Shown here in pieces: positions 51,401 to 64,000 of a DNA stretch of 64,000 nt; the first letter of the stretch is position 1, and each line of letters opens with the position of its first letter. The notes below the pieces were generated by a model. It was not told the DNA's origin, ran no database searches, and saw only the letters and a list, made by a program, of their open reading frames with translations. The DNA comes from Boswellia sacra (lineage: Eukaryota; Streptophyta; Magnoliopsida; Sapindales; Burseraceae): the NCBI GenBank assembly GCA_013180625.2, contig SNVD02006055.1:170395-234394 (forward strand), read 5' to 3'. The position numbers and the translations under genes are program-made.

Positions 51401-51739
51401 GTTAGAAGTAGTGCTGTTGCTGGTGGTGTTTCTTGCATACGGGTATTATGATGGTGGTTCCCCATCCTATATTCTTATCACAATCAGCAGTTGGTTTATG
51501 GCTCTTTCTTGGCTTTATGCTCCCTATTTGTTCAACCCATCAGGATTTGAGTGGCAAAAGTAAGCTCTGCTTTTATATTCTTTTTAAGCTGAGATTCTAC
51601 CCCATTCTTTGAATATTATCATTGTTGTGATTTTAGGATGGTGGAGGATTTCAGAGATTGGACAAATTGGCTTCTTTACAGAGGTGGAATTGGAGTTAAA
51701 GGGGAAGAAAGCTGGGAAGCTTGGTGGGAAGAGGAATTG
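51401..51739 (+). pseudogene. Callose synthase (GSL) C-terminal fragment
   Basis: Two exons, 51401-51559 and 51637-51739, with GT-AG borders and matching phase. They encode membrane helix sequence EVVLLLVVFLAYG, SSWFMALSWLYAPYLFNPSG, then FRDWTNWLLYRGGIGVKGEE and SWEAWWEEEL. This is the C-terminal transmembrane region of plant 1,3-beta-glucan synthases, plasma-membrane enzymes of callose deposition. The catalytic loop is absent. Both exons are open. Confidence 0.92.
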
Positions 51740-52302
51740 GTATTAGTTCAGTTCTCTGTCGTTTCTTTGGTTGATTGTCTGGTGTTATTTGCCTTTTATT
51801 TTTTGCAGTTTATTTTGCCTTTTATTTTCTGCAGTTTATTTTGATTATTTACTTAAAAATACTAGTAAGCCTCTTGTTTTATTTGCTTAATTTCTATTAG
51901 TTGGTTATTACATTTGAAGGGCCTGAACGGTGCATTTAGTTCCCTGCTATTCAACCAAACCTTTGTCTAGTAGCTGATCAAATTAGCTTATGTATTGTAA
52001 TGGTTTTTTCACAAAAGAGAATAGAAATTTCTTTTCTCTTGGGATTTGTTCTCCCTGGACACCCAGTGAGCTACATCTTCCATGCATCCAAAAGATTGTT
52101 GTACTACTTTCCATTCAAGTGTCTGCTATCAAGTTCTGCTAGATTACTACTGTTAGGCACTTATTAGCCTCTTCTTTTTAGATTATTTTATTTTGTTCTA
52201 CCTTTTGAGTGCTAAGTATCATAAAATTTGTGTTTTTTTATTTGTCCTTCTATTTTTTTGGGGTCCACCATTAATGATCTTTCAATGCTTCCAAATTGAA
52301 CT

Positions 52303-52412
52303 GGTATATATCTTTTGTCTTTCAATGCCTATATTAATTCCTCAGACTTGTATGAAGAACACATGTATATATCTTTTGTCTTTCAATGCTTATATTAATT
52401 CCTCAGACTTGT
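52303..52412. repeat. Short tandem duplication in CACTA 3
   Basis: A unit of about 48 bp containing ATCTTTTGTCTTTCAATGC and ATATTAATTCCTCAGACTTG occurs twice, about 12 bp apart, just before the TMEM184 exon. Confidence 0.85.
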
Positions 52413-52414
52413 CT

Positions 52415-52894
52415 TTCAGAACTGGTATGGTTACCAACAGTGGGTGCTGAGTCAGAGTCAGCTGAAGCCATCACCTTGCCAATCTTCAGTGCAAGCATAT
52501 TCATTGTTGTTGCTATTGTTCTCTCGATGTATCTTATCTTCAAACATTTAGCTGGTTATAATCAGCCCGAGATTCATGCTTATTTTCTCTATTTTGAAGT
52601 TTGGTTTTTCTTTATATAATGTTGCTTTTATATGTTTATTTTTCACTTGCAATACTCTGTTTTCACTTGCAAGATAGTACAAAGCCATTGCAAAAGGAAA
52701 AAATTAATTGAAATAGAAACAGGAACCATCAGAATGAATCAAAATGGCTTTGTACTATCTTGTATAATTTTTCTAGTTAAAGTCTAAACTGTTTCTATTT
52801 CAATTAATTTTTTCCTTTTGTTGATGTTTGATTTCAGGAGCAAAAGTTCTTGTTTGGATTCATTCTGATGGTTCCTGTTTATGCTCTTGAATCG
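52415..52894 (+). pseudogene. TMEM184/LAZ1 (DUF300) membrane protein fragment
   Basis: The first exon carries ITLPIFSASIFIVVAIVLSM and YLIFKHLAGYNQPE. The second (52838-52894) carries EQKFLFGFILMVPVYALES. Together they match the N-terminal membrane region of plant LAZ1/TMEM184 proteins (Ost-alpha-like fold, vacuolar and endomembrane function). The donor after NQPE reads GAGATT instead of GAGGT, so splicing is probably lost. Later membrane segments are absent. The intron holds an inverted copy of part of exon 2. Confidence 0.85.
52674..52875. repeat. Inverted duplication spanning intron and exon of the TMEM184 fragment
   Basis: AAGGAAAAAATTAATTGAAA (about 52695) pairs with TTTCAATTAATTTTTTCCTT (about 52798). 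GAACCATCAGAATGAATC pairs with the exon sequence GATTCATTCTGATGGTTC. A third block (GATAGTACAAAGCCATT / AATGGCTTTGTACTATC) lies between. A transcript would fold into a hairpin including coding sequence. Confidence 0.85.
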
Positions 52895-53087
52895 GTATGA
52901 AAATAACTATAACTTTCTCCACTGATTCAGTTGCAGAGGCGTACCATAGCTTTCCACAAACTCATAACAAACTTCAGAATTTAGGTGAATTTTCACTTTC
53001 CAGGCATACTTAATTTCTCAATTTTTTGAACTCTTTTACTGAAATCAATTCAACTTTATCATTCATTCTTTATTTCTTATTGTTCAG

Positions 53088-53413
53088 TTGATTTGGTAAT
53101 GTGGAGAGATGTATCGAAATCAACATTTGTCTTTTGGATTGGAACATTTATGACAATCTCTTCCTCCTACACCACGGGTCTCAACATTAGGTTAAACCAT
53201 TTTTAATTACTAACACAAGTTCCATTTTGGTTCTTATTCTAATTCCAATTTGTTATCCTCTGTTTCCAAACAAAACCCTTGACTAAAATCTGTTTCCTAT
53301 TGTTTATACAGCTTCATTTCCGTGATTTCCTATCTGGGTTTGGTCTATCTTGCTGTTATCTTTCTCTATAGAGCCATCTTGCTCACATTTATTGCTTGCC
53401 AGTTTGTTTTGAG
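53088..53413 (+). pseudogene. Reticulon-like protein (RTNLB) fragment
   Basis: Exons 53088-53190 and 53312-53413 have GT-AG borders and matching phase. Sequence: DLVMWRDVSKSTFVFWIGTF, then FISVISYLGLVYLAVIFLYR. This is the first part of the reticulon homology domain, whose hairpin helices bend ER tubule membranes. The remainder of the domain is missing. Both exons are open. Confidence 0.82.
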
Positions 53414-54413
53414 GTACGTTTTAGTCTTGCTAAACTGATGCCTTTATTTGAGGTACGTTGTTTTCATTTTCAATTCTTTAATGGGAGGGAGGTTTCGAGT
53501 GTTGGTTTCATAAATAAACGTAGTAATAGTTCATTTACTAGTAATGGTTGATTCCATCTTTTCAACCTTACTTTGTGTTTCGGTGGTCTGGTCGTTGAAT
53601 GTAAGCAACAACTGTTTATTTGTCTTGTTTTAACTGGGGATGTGTTTTTTTTTTTAATTCTTATTATTATTAAAAAATGGGCTCACGTGGTTTTGACTAT
53701 TTGTTGTTTTTTTTTTTCATTGATTATGTTGTTCGTTAAACGGAGGAGCACGTGGTACATCTTGATCAGTAGAAAAGAGTTGCATATGCTTTAGTTCATT
53801 TTGTGTGAGGAATTGCTGCTTGTTGATCGGTTGCATGTTGAGTCCGCTATTAATTTCTCTGTTTGTGTTCCGTGATACTATAATTAATATGGGGTTCTTC
53901 ATTTGACAACATTCATTTGAGTTAGTGAATGTTTTATTCCAATGATGATTGAAAATGGACTTGTTGGCATTGCCTCTGGGCAGTTTTAATCATTTGAGTT
54001 CCTGGTTAACTTCATTAGCGATCACCACTTTGAAGATTTGTGTTTTTGTTTGTAGATATTATTTGGTTTTTGTATCCATACATTTTCACTTGCCTGAATG
54101 CTTGAAGTAACGTTCCTTAATTGATTTTCCTCTTTGGTTGCTATAAATCCTGTGTTCCTTCCACAAGGGTCTCCATTTGCTTCCTGAGAAAAATTAGCTG
54201 TTGAACGGTTGAAAAGATGCTCAGAAGTTCATGTGAAAGTCAGAAGATTGTAAATAAAATGGGAAATGCTACATGCAGGTTGTGTTCATCTAATGGCTTC
54301 TTTAATTGAAAGGGCTAAAATTCTGTTTTTTCTTTGGGAAAAAAATTGTCCTGGGTTTTTTTCACGATATGATAACAACTTGCTCAATCTAGTTTTTCTT
54401 CTTGTGGCTGTAG

Positions 54414-54800
54414 TTCGGGTAGTAGAAAACCAAACGAGACTATGAGGCTTATAATAACAACATTTGTTGGAATAGTTTTTGGCTTCTTGATAGGAGTATC
54501 TTTTCCAACATTGTCGCTAACTAAGGTACCTAACCTTTTTTTTGGGTAAAAAAATAACTGCCTCTTTGTTTCTTTGAAATATGCCATTTATTGCATTTAT
54601 GTTACTTCTAGCCAATTAATTGAAAGTTATATTGTTTCTGAACTTGGCAGCTGAATCTCCCATCCAGCCTTCTTCCTTCCTTGGATCTCACATATGTTGA
54701 GGATAATAGATCAGGCCTCTCAACCTAAGCAATTTTAAATGCATTGAATTTGAGGACTAAAAATGGCAGCTCAGCTCAAAATTTGAATCATACATCTAAG
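54414..54800 (+). pseudogene. DUF707 family protein, N-terminal fragment
   Basis: Exon 54414-54525 encodes RKPNETMRLIITTFVGIVFG then FLIGVSFPTLSLTK, a signal-anchor helix. Exon 54651-54800 encodes LNLPSSLLPSLDLTYVEDNR and then an in-frame TAA after GLST. This matches the start of plant DUF707 proteins, type II membrane proteins of unknown biochemical role. The DUF707 domain itself is missing. Confidence 0.8.
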
Positions 54801-55164
54801 GTATGTACCTCTCTTTAACTTTTCATTATCATGATGGCCAGGTTATAATTCTTTCATGGCCTGAATGTTTTCCTCTATCAAATAATTTTTTTTTGTGATG
54901 CCAGAGTTGTAAATGGTTTCTTGTGGTTAAGACTTAGTTGAGTTTAGCATCAATACTTGCAATGGAGACTCTTTCTCTGTTTTAAGAAGGGAAGAGTTTC
55001 TTCACCTTTGTATAGGGTGGCTATCCCTCTTATGGGTTTTTGTTCAAGTATTGATCTGCTTGTTCACTTGTATGACTTTTATCTCATTTTCATACTTGAA
55101 ACAAGAAGACATCAAAGAATAGTACTTAAAAGACATCAAATTAATAAAAAATTTGTTTTAATGG

Positions 55165-55380
55165 ATGAAATTAGCTGGTGCAGGAGTGGAGGAAGTAAGT
55201 GCAGATAGCAAAGCCAGTAAAGTGGTGGTGAAAGGGAAGACAGCAGACCCCATAAAGGTGTGCGAGAGACTACAAAAGAAAAGCGATAGAAAAGTGGAGT
55301 TAATTTCACCTTTGCCTAACCCACCTCAAGAGAAAAAGGAAGAAGCTGAAGAGCAGAAGGAAGAAAAAAAGATGAGGTAA
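55165..55380 (+). pseudogene. Heavy-metal-associated isoprenylated plant protein (HIPP) fragment
   Basis: The open stretch reads GVEEVSADSKASKVVVKGKT, then DPIKVCERLQKKSDRKVELI and a Pro/Lys/Glu-rich linker (PPQEKKEEAEEQKEEKK). This is the second half of the first HMA domain and the acidic-basic linker of two-domain HIPPs. The metal-binding CxxC loop and the C-terminal CaaX box are missing, so it could not bind metal or be prenylated as in intact members. Confidence 0.87.
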
Positions 55381-57180
<1,800 letters not shown>

Positions 57181-58385
57181 TACTTGAAGCATTATGTTGT
57201 AAATTGGTTCATGGTTCATGGGGAGCCGGAGGTAAGTTTCCTCTGTAAATTGGAAGAAAAGCAGTAGTTTTCTCCTTGGTTTTGAATTAAGAGTTCTGTC
57301 TTTCATTTGTTCCTCATTTTCTGCTTACAAAAGATGCACTTATTTTTGTAGAGAAATGATGTGGTTGAGTACTTCGGAGAGCAGTTGTCAGGTTTCGCTT
57401 TCGCTGCCAATGGGTGGGTGCAATCCTATGGATCTCGCCGTGTTAAGCCACCCATCATATATGGTGATGTAAGCCGTCCCAAGGCTATGACTGTCTTCTG
57501 ATCCTCTCTGGCTTAGAGCATGACTGCTCACCCAATGAAGGGAATGCTTACTGGCCCAGTGACCATTCTCAACTGGTCCTTCATCCGAAATGACATGCCA
57601 GGTATAGAAAATGAAAACTAGTAGAAGAAACTGGGATGCAAAAGAAAAGAGTAATTACATTTGTTTGCTAATCTATTCAAATGGCAATTTTTATTCAACA
57701 TAAATTTTTTTTTTGTCAATATTCCAGATTTGAAACCTGCTATCAGATTGCTTTGGCTATCAAGGATGAGGTTGAGGATCTTGAGAAGGTAGGTATCAAT
57801 GTTATCCAAATTGATGAGGCTGCCTTGAGAGAAGGGTTGCCTCTGAGGAAGTCTGAGCATACTTTCTACTTGGAATGGGCTGTCCACGCCTTCAGGATCA
57901 CAAACTGTGGTGTCCAGGACACTACTCAGGTTGATTTCCTCTTTACTGCCAATTCGACATCTCAAATATGGTAGCTGATTATTTATCTGACCCTTATTTC
58001 CAACTGGCAGATCCACACCCACATGTGCTATTCCAACTTCAATGACATCATCCACTCGATCATTGGCATGGATGATGATGTGATTACCATTGAGAACTCT
58101 CGCTCTGACGAGAAGCTCTTGTTAGTGTTCCGTGAGGGGGTGAAGTACGGTGCTGGAATTGGCCCTGTTGTTTATGACATCCACTCTCCCAGAGTACCAT
58201 CAACAGCAGAGATTGCTGACAGAATCAACAAGATGCTTGCGGTGCTCGAGACTTTTGCAATGTTGACGGGTTGCAACACATGGAATCTAATAACAAAGGG
58301 AGTTTCTGACAAGACTCAGAAAACGGGTTGCAACACGATTGAAGGACTCTCAAAATACATTTGCAATGTTGACGACATTCAATGA
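57181..58385 (+). pseudogene. Cobalamin-independent methionine synthase fragment
   Basis: Pieces of the C-terminal catalytic barrel of MetE-type methionine synthase. Ending at 57231 is a short exon with MVHGEPE. From 57352: [20 protein letters not shown] and [14 protein letters not shown], then two in-frame stops, then [20 protein letters not shown]. From about 57729: [20 protein letters not shown] and [20 protein letters not shown]. From 58011: [20 protein letters not shown] (His and Cys of the zinc site) and [20 protein letters not shown]. After LAVLET the family sequence ends and unrelated codons run to TGA 58385. At over 1 kb this is one of the longest captures. Confidence 0.92.
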
Positions 58386-59730
58386 AGTTGATATGTAAGC
58401 TCAGTCCTACTAATATGCGTGCCTCCCTATGCTTATATATTTGATTATTTTTGTTTCATTTCTACAGTATTGGTTATTTTCCCCCTTTTTATACTGTTGG
58501 TTTGTCTTCAATCAAACTTTTCCTTAGTTTGTTCTCTGTTTTTTTCTTCGCTCTTTGATCTTCACATGCTCTTGTCTTAATTTATAGAGTGATTATATTA
58601 TTTCCACTCCCTTTGTTATTAGATTCCATGTGTATTACATATATATGTGTTACTGTCAAGTTTGGGTTTAATGGTCTGCAGCTAATATTTGGTCGTAAGT
58701 GAGTGAAATTCGTGGAGCTCTGAATTGAAGTGCTTAGAGATTTTGTCTTTTGGTTTTTGGGCTGTACCCTTTTGATTTATTCCTCTCTAATGCTTAATTT
58801 CTAGACTAGCATTTCTGTGGCTGGGTTGATTGTTTTAGATTATTCTTTCATCTTCTCATATGGGATGATTGCTTTAGTGACCAATTGCATGCACTTGCTA
58901 TTTTGATAATCAATACAATTGGAATTTGTTATAAAATTGTCTCCTTTAGTTTGACATTAGTTTTGAAGTGTTGAAGGTTTGCTGCCTCATTTTGCACATT
59001 TTTTAATTGTGAATGTCAGCTTGTAAATTAAAAAATCAGTACAAACAATTTTTTGTCACCCAACATCACAAGCTTATGGATGAAAAATAATTAGAATTAA
59101 GTTACTTGCAACCATAATTTTGCACCAAAACTGTCACAATTCCAATGTATTAAATAGACTTAAATTATCTTTAAGTCTAATTTATTTTTTAATCATAGAC
59201 ATATTATCATATAGCTAACAAAAAATTCAATAAAATGAAAAAAAAAAGTGAACAAAAGACTACTATTCTGAAAAATTAATATATAAACATATTTATAATT
59301 AATGGATTTCTAATAAAAAATTAAAAGATTATTGATTTTATTTGAAAATCAAAGATTGATTGTTGAATTTAATTTATTTTGTTAACTTTGTGCAAATATA
59401 TTTGATCTCAATCTATTCCTTTTATATTATTTTCCACTATTTGGGTAGTATTCTTCTTGTGTACTTATATTATTCCTTTAACAACAGCAATTGGAGCAAT
59501 ATTTGCGACTACATATTTTGTTTGCACTTTGCAGGGATGCATTCCATGCAAAGTTGTCATGTTGCAACTTGAACTCAACAACACTTCTAGGTCCATTCAT
59601 TATATTTTGACATTATTATCGGAATTTGAATCTGCTTCTCTTTCTTCTTCCTTTTCCATATTTATAGTTTTTAATTTTTTATTTGGAATTGACAAAGAGA
59701 ACTTTGATTTTTCTACTGTTTTTACAACAG
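58386..59730. other. Non-coding part of CACTA 3
   Basis: AT-rich with no recognised exon. A region near 59450-59600 has intron-like T-rich stretches. Confidence 0.45.
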
Positions 59731-59873
59731 GTAGAAAAATGGAAAAGGTGACACAAGGCAGAGTTTAAACTGGTAAGGATGCAATTTCTAATGGTCTAGT
59801 TGATGCCATTGGTAGGGGTTCTCAAGCTCTTGCCATTGCAAATCAAAAGGCTAGTATACTTGAAGAGAAGCAG
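59731..59873 (+). pseudogene. Signal peptide peptidase A (SppA) fragment
   Basis: One exon: KMEKVTQGRV, an in-frame TAA where the family has Trp, then TGKDAISNGLVDAIG and SQALAIANQKASI. This is the GRVWTGxDA motif region after the catalytic Ser of the S49 protease SppA, a thylakoid light-stress protease in plants. Catalytic residues are outside the fragment. Confidence 0.82.
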
Positions 59874-60538
59874 GTTAGTTTAAAATATATATATATATAT
59901 GAAAGATTAAAGTAAGATTTTTTTGAAAAGTAGTGGGCCTCTAAAAGTCTAAAAGCAAGATTCTTTTATATTTTCTTGCTTTTGCTTTAATCCTCTTTGA
60001 AATCGAGAACATAATTTAATTATGAAAGCATAATAATGATGGTGTTGCATTGACTATAAAATAGAATAGTGACAGTTAGTGCATAGTAAAAGAATCATCA
60101 CAGTAACCATCTTTTTCTTGGTTGATTAATAAATTAATATACTAAAGTAATATTATTGTGAAAAATCTTCACGAACCCAAAGGAAGGTTTCAGTTTTACT
60201 TTCTTTTTTTTTTTGAATCTTTGATGGTGGTATTATCTTGTATACATCATATCTAGAATGTTTAATTATATGTTTAAGAAATATTCTGGATACCCAACAA
60301 CAACTACATATTATTTATGGTGGATTTTATGTTTTTATTATTTGGGATGAAGTTGGTTATAGTAGTAGTAATGTTATAAACTCTACCCATTAATATTGAG
60401 GATGCTGCTAGGAGTGAAAGTAAAATTGAAAAAGCGCTAAAGGTTCATTCTCTTTTCGTTAGTTATAGGATTAGATTGGAATTTTTCTTCTCTTTTTTTT
60501 TTTAAATTTTTTGTTAATTGTTTGTTTGAATGATGCAA
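59874..60538. other. Non-coding part of CACTA 3
   Basis: No exon is recognised; AT-rich with a short (AT)n run at about 59886-59899. Confidence 0.45.
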
Positions 60539-61242
60539 GAAGGAGAACAGCTTGTTCATGTTAATCAGGATACATGTTTGAACTACAGAGTTCTGGACGT
60601 GCGAACACCTGCAAATCAAGGGATTTTCCGCATTCAGAGTCAAGTTGGAGCTGTAACGTTTCTTCTCTCTCCCTCTCTCTCTAGTCTATAAATACTTGAC
60701 TTATTTTCATTTTCACCACTAGGCATCTTAAAATTAAATTACTTCCATTGTCGTGCAGATATTTAGACAGTTCTTGTTGTCTGAGGGATTTGTTGAGATC
60801 CACACACCAAAATTGATAGCAGGCTCTAGTGAAGGTGGGTCTGCTGTTTTTAAGCTGGATTATAAAGGCCAACCTGCCTGCCTGGCTCAGTCTCCTCAAC
60901 TTCACAAGCAAATGTCTATTTGTGGAGATTTTGGTTGGGTTTTTGAGATTGGTCCCGTTTCTAGAGCAGAGAATTCATTCGCTTAGGCATTTGTGTGAGT
61001 TTACGGGTCTTGATGTTGAAATGGAGATTAAGAAACACTATTCTGAGGTAGAATTGGATTTTTTGTTGGTTTGATAGTCATGTCATTGATTTTTTATTTT
61101 TTAGTTTTAGTACGTGAGTTTGTTGTTGTAGGTGATGGATATTGTGGACCGCTTATTTGTTGCAATGTTTGACAATTTGAATGAGAAATGTAAGAAAGAA
61201 CTTGGAGCTGTAGGGGAGCAGTATCCATTTGAACCTTTGAAG
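60539..61242 (+). pseudogene. Cytosolic aspartyl-tRNA synthetase fragment
   Basis: Exon to 60652: LNYRVLDVRTPANQGIFRIQ. Exon from 60759: [20 protein letters not shown] and [19 protein letters not shown], then [10 protein letters not shown], followed by a frameshift of about 2 nt near 60975. After the shift it resumes with RHLCEFTGLDVEMEIKKHYS. Exon from 61132: MDIVDRLFVAMFD and EQYPFEPLK. This is the class II synthetase catalytic core with motif 1 and most of motif 2 (normally FRAEDS; here SRAENS). Motif 3 is missing. Confidence 0.92.
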
Positions 61243-61458
61243 GTCATTCTTTCTTTGTGAATTTAAAACCTTGAAGTTGTGTTATTATAGTCTATTTAAA
61301 ATATACTAAGTATTTTTATTTTAAGCTCTATTCCATTTAGGAAAGGTGTCCAGAATATTAAGATTTATGCCCCTTTAAAGTCTATTTTGTTTTGAATCTC
61401 ATTATTGCTTGTATTAAATGTTGCAGTATTTTAACTTATTTACGAAATTTCCATTTGC

Positions 61459-61690
61459 TATAAATATCTCATCTCCTATTCATTTTCATTTTCGTTGTGC
61501 CCTCTTCGTTTCTACCCTAGCCGACTTCCTCCTTCATCACTCCCACATTAATCACAAAATTCATTGCCATCTCATTTGCCAACTCGATCTCTGCCTCCTC
61601 GCCTTCTCTCCATCATCGTCTTGTAATCATCATCATCAACACAGAGGCATCACCATCTTCTCACTAAGATTTGCACCTCTGTAACAGGTC
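61459..61690 (+). promoter_or_regulatory. Second promoter-like TATA and CT-rich leader in CACTA 3
   Basis: TATAAATA is followed by a CT/CA-rich stretch with TCTTCTCTCCATCATCG-like sequence. A possible acceptor-like CAG occurs near 61687. It precedes the WD40 fragment. It may be a captured 5' end of an unknown gene. Confidence 0.35.
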
Positions 61691-62698
61691 TGTATCTTCA
61701 TTTGATTCTTAATCTCTCAATCTCTCTCATTTTTCCTTTCTCTTTTTACTGCTTATACATATTTTTACCTGTAAAACACATGTAAAAACTCCTGCACAAA
61801 GAACCTCGGGCTGCAACATCCCAACTCGCCACCCAATCTCGCACACCAAGTGATGTACGAGCTTCGTATATACTCACTTGAGGAGTCAACATAATGCTCA
61901 ATCTCTTCACCAGCTTTGTATTGTGAACTCAAATTTTTTTCTATTTCCTGATATATTTGATAGTCATCTTATACAATATTCATTTTATTGATGCAGTTTT
62001 GGTTCAGTTCTTGCATCTCAAGCAATTGGAGTTGCTCACTGTTTGACTTCGATCCAGGTTGGTTGTTTCTAGTCCTAATCAGTCATACATGCATATTATA
62101 TATTTTTATACGGTCCATTGGCTCACTTCTAACACTTCTTTTGCCTAAAATTTCAAAGCCTTACTCTTTTACTATTTGTGCAAGTTTATATTAAAATGAC
62201 AGCTTTGCTTTCCTTTCTCTATAGTTGTCACCATGTTATTGCTCAGTTTGAGACAATGCATTCAGTGCTGTAGGAAGTTATACTTGAAACCAACTAATTG
62301 GTTCTGTCCTTCTAAGGTGTTTCGGCAATCTTGAGCCTAATAATGGAGGATAAATTCCATCTGGAACATTTTAGGATGTCTTGTTTGTGCCAATGATGTC
62401 ATGTCTTGCTGAAACTTGAACCTTTGTTAGAAATGAGGAGAGAAAGTTATAATGTTGAATAGATTTTATGATTGTTTAAATCTCTGTTACGGACCCAAGA
62501 ATTAAGATAGCAGTTTGTTATTTTAGACACTGTTTTGAATATATGGTGAGCATGTGAAGGCATTGGTTCTTGAAGATTAGAAACTTGCTTTGCATTCTAC
62601 TTAAATATGTTACCTTGTATGTTCGCTTATTCTTTAGTTTAATGCCCGATCTGTTTATATTCTATTGGGTTAAACTTACATTTCTTATGCACATGCAG

Positions 62699-63425
62699 TT
62701 TTCACCTACTTCTGAGCATATATTACTTGCTTATGGTCGACGTCATGGATCTCTTCTTAAAAGCATTGTTATTGACCGGGAAACAACTTCACCTATATTC
62801 ACTGTTTTAGAGGTACTTTTCTGTTTTCTGGCTTTGATATGGTTGGCTATTGTGTAGTTGTCTTTATTGCTTTTTCCTCTCCAATCCTAAAGCTTTACTT
62901 TATCAAACAAGCTAGTACAACTCAGTCTCTGGCAATTTTCACTCAGTTATTTGGCTCTCTTAGGCTATAGATCTCTCTTCTTTGACACTTATTGTTTTTC
63001 CAATGTGGACTCTTGCTTAATATGTGTATAAAGAATGTCAGATTCCATTGTTTGTTTAAAATGGTTTTTTTTCCCTATCTAATCGTGATTGTTTCTCAAG
63101 ACGTTTTCTCCCTTGTTGGAATTAGTCATAATGTACTGTAAATTTCCTATCCCTGTCATTCAGGTTATAGAGTTTTAGACATGGAACTTGTGAGAGTGCT
63201 TCCTAGTGCAGATGATGAGGTCAATGTTGCTTGCTTTCATCTTTTTGTCAGAGGAAGTCTTGTTTATGGAACTAAGGTCAATATTTGGTGTGCTGAAAAA
63301 AATTATATTGCATTTTGTCCTTTTATATTCTTTGGATTGAGAAATTATTCTACTGTAAAATGCAGGAAGGGAAACTTACCTTCAGTATGATGGTGCTAAT
63401 GGTGCAAACTGCAATGGCAAAATTA
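62699..63425 (+). pseudogene. AMBRA1-like transducin/WD40 protein fragment
   Basis: Three exons: 62699-62812 (SPTSEHILLAYGRRHGSLLK and VIDRETTSPIFTVLE), 63164-63276 (MELVRVLPSADDEVNVACFH and GSLVYGTK) and 63366-63425 (EGKL, then after a frameshift LQYDGANGANCNG). Introns are GT-AG. They match the C-terminal part of plant WD40 proteins of the At1g04140/At5g43930 type, related to AMBRA1 adaptors of CUL4-DDB1 ligases. The shift in the last exon and missing propeller blades make it non-functional. Confidence 0.78.
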
Positions 63426-64000
63426 CTTTACTATAGAAAACATGGCAGAGGTAGAATAGTAAGCAAGGTAGAATAGCTTATACATATTTTTACATTTACC
63501 ACATGGAGGAGTTTTTTGTGCAGGACATTGTTTAGTAATCAGTCATAGGACTTTTCATGTTTGGTCCATATGATATTTAATTCTTATAGCTTTGCAATCT
63601 ATATGATGAAATGCATGTTAAGTTAGACCGATTTAATGTACAAAAGTTATGGCATTGGCAGCATTGATGATAATTTACTCATGAGAGTCAATTAACTTAA
63701 AGCTGATTGGATTCAAAATATAAATATGCTATCACTATAGAGAAGTAATACATTTGAAGTTTGGGTTGAGTTTCTGGCTCCACAAATTTTGATATGAATC
63801 TGTATCTCTTTCCGATGAAAAGACATCTTTTATTTATTCATTTTTTTCGGTTTTCAAGTCAACATTTCTACTACATGTGTTGTCCTGTTTATATTTTTCT
63901 GGTGGCTAGTGAGATCAGCCTGGTTTCATAGTATTTGTAGGGTCTTCTCTGCATCTAGTTCAAATGTTTTTTAGCTTTGCTTTTTACTAAACAACCATAT
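63426..64000. other. Non-coding right edge of the window
   Basis: No exon and no CACTA terminus is seen up to the window end. Confidence 0.5.

Noticed and set aside
57181..58385. A working methionine synthase gene
   Set aside because: Only part of the C-terminal barrel is present, with two in-frame stops and a foreign C-terminal end.
61418..61684. An 88-codon ORF as a gene
   Set aside because: Low-complexity CT/CA-rich sequence resembling a 5' UTR; no recognisable domain.

Overview
The window is nuclear DNA from a flowering plant, most likely a eudicot. It is AT-rich, its genes have short exons with GT-AG introns, and all the recognisable proteins have plant orthologues. I cannot name the species. 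Only one gene looks intact: a seven-exon, 185-aa PMP22 gene (Mpv17/PMP22 peroxisomal membrane family) on the minus strand at 3215-6933. Nearly everything else is mobile DNA or pieces of genes carried by mobile DNA.

Layout. Positions 1-1423 hold a decayed endogenous pararetrovirus (Caulimoviridae): reverse transcriptase/RNase H remains, then a TATA box and a tRNA-Met-type primer site. PMP22 follows, then a small non-autonomous element with a 7-bp target duplication (7237-7978), a repeat with GC-rich ends and a strong hairpin (about 8170-9085), and AT-rich spacer. Two nearly full-length but coding-dead Copia retrotransposons lie on the minus strand at 12123-17480 (460-bp LTR) and 18668-24040 (about 610-bp LTRs, Tork-like).

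From 25569 on, the window is one nested complex. Its host is an old plus-strand Copia element of Sirevirus type: 858-bp LTR, gag with a coiled coil, pol, and a further env-like ORF before the polypurine tract. It has been hit at least four times. A 5'-truncated LINE (38838-39932, 11-bp target duplication) lies two bases after the env-like start codon. A CACTA transposon (29408-36075, perfect TGC duplication) splits integrase from reverse transcriptase. A related CACTA (42331-49301) splits the 3' LTR. A third CACTA (from 49684, right end outside the window) enters the same LTR.

The notable result is the cargo. The three CACTA elements carry pieces, with introns, of at least 17 unrelated host genes: PRP2 helicase, an MRH1-type LRR kinase, VPS54; a CDK-like kinase, galactokinase, an S28 peptidase; a SANT/MYB factor, callose synthase, TMEM184/LAZ1, reticulon, DUF707, a HIPP protein, alkenal reductase, methionine synthase, SppA, aspartyl-tRNA synthetase and an AMBRA1-like WD40 protein. 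No transposase is visible. All 17 fragments read left to right, and each element has a CT-rich, 5'-UTR-like stretch between its left terminus and its first cargo. The elements therefore resemble chimeric sense-strand transcription units. Most fragments are broken by stops, frameshifts or lost splice sites. The MRH1 fragment is the exception: it keeps a start codon, a signal-peptide-like N-terminus and five exons in frame.
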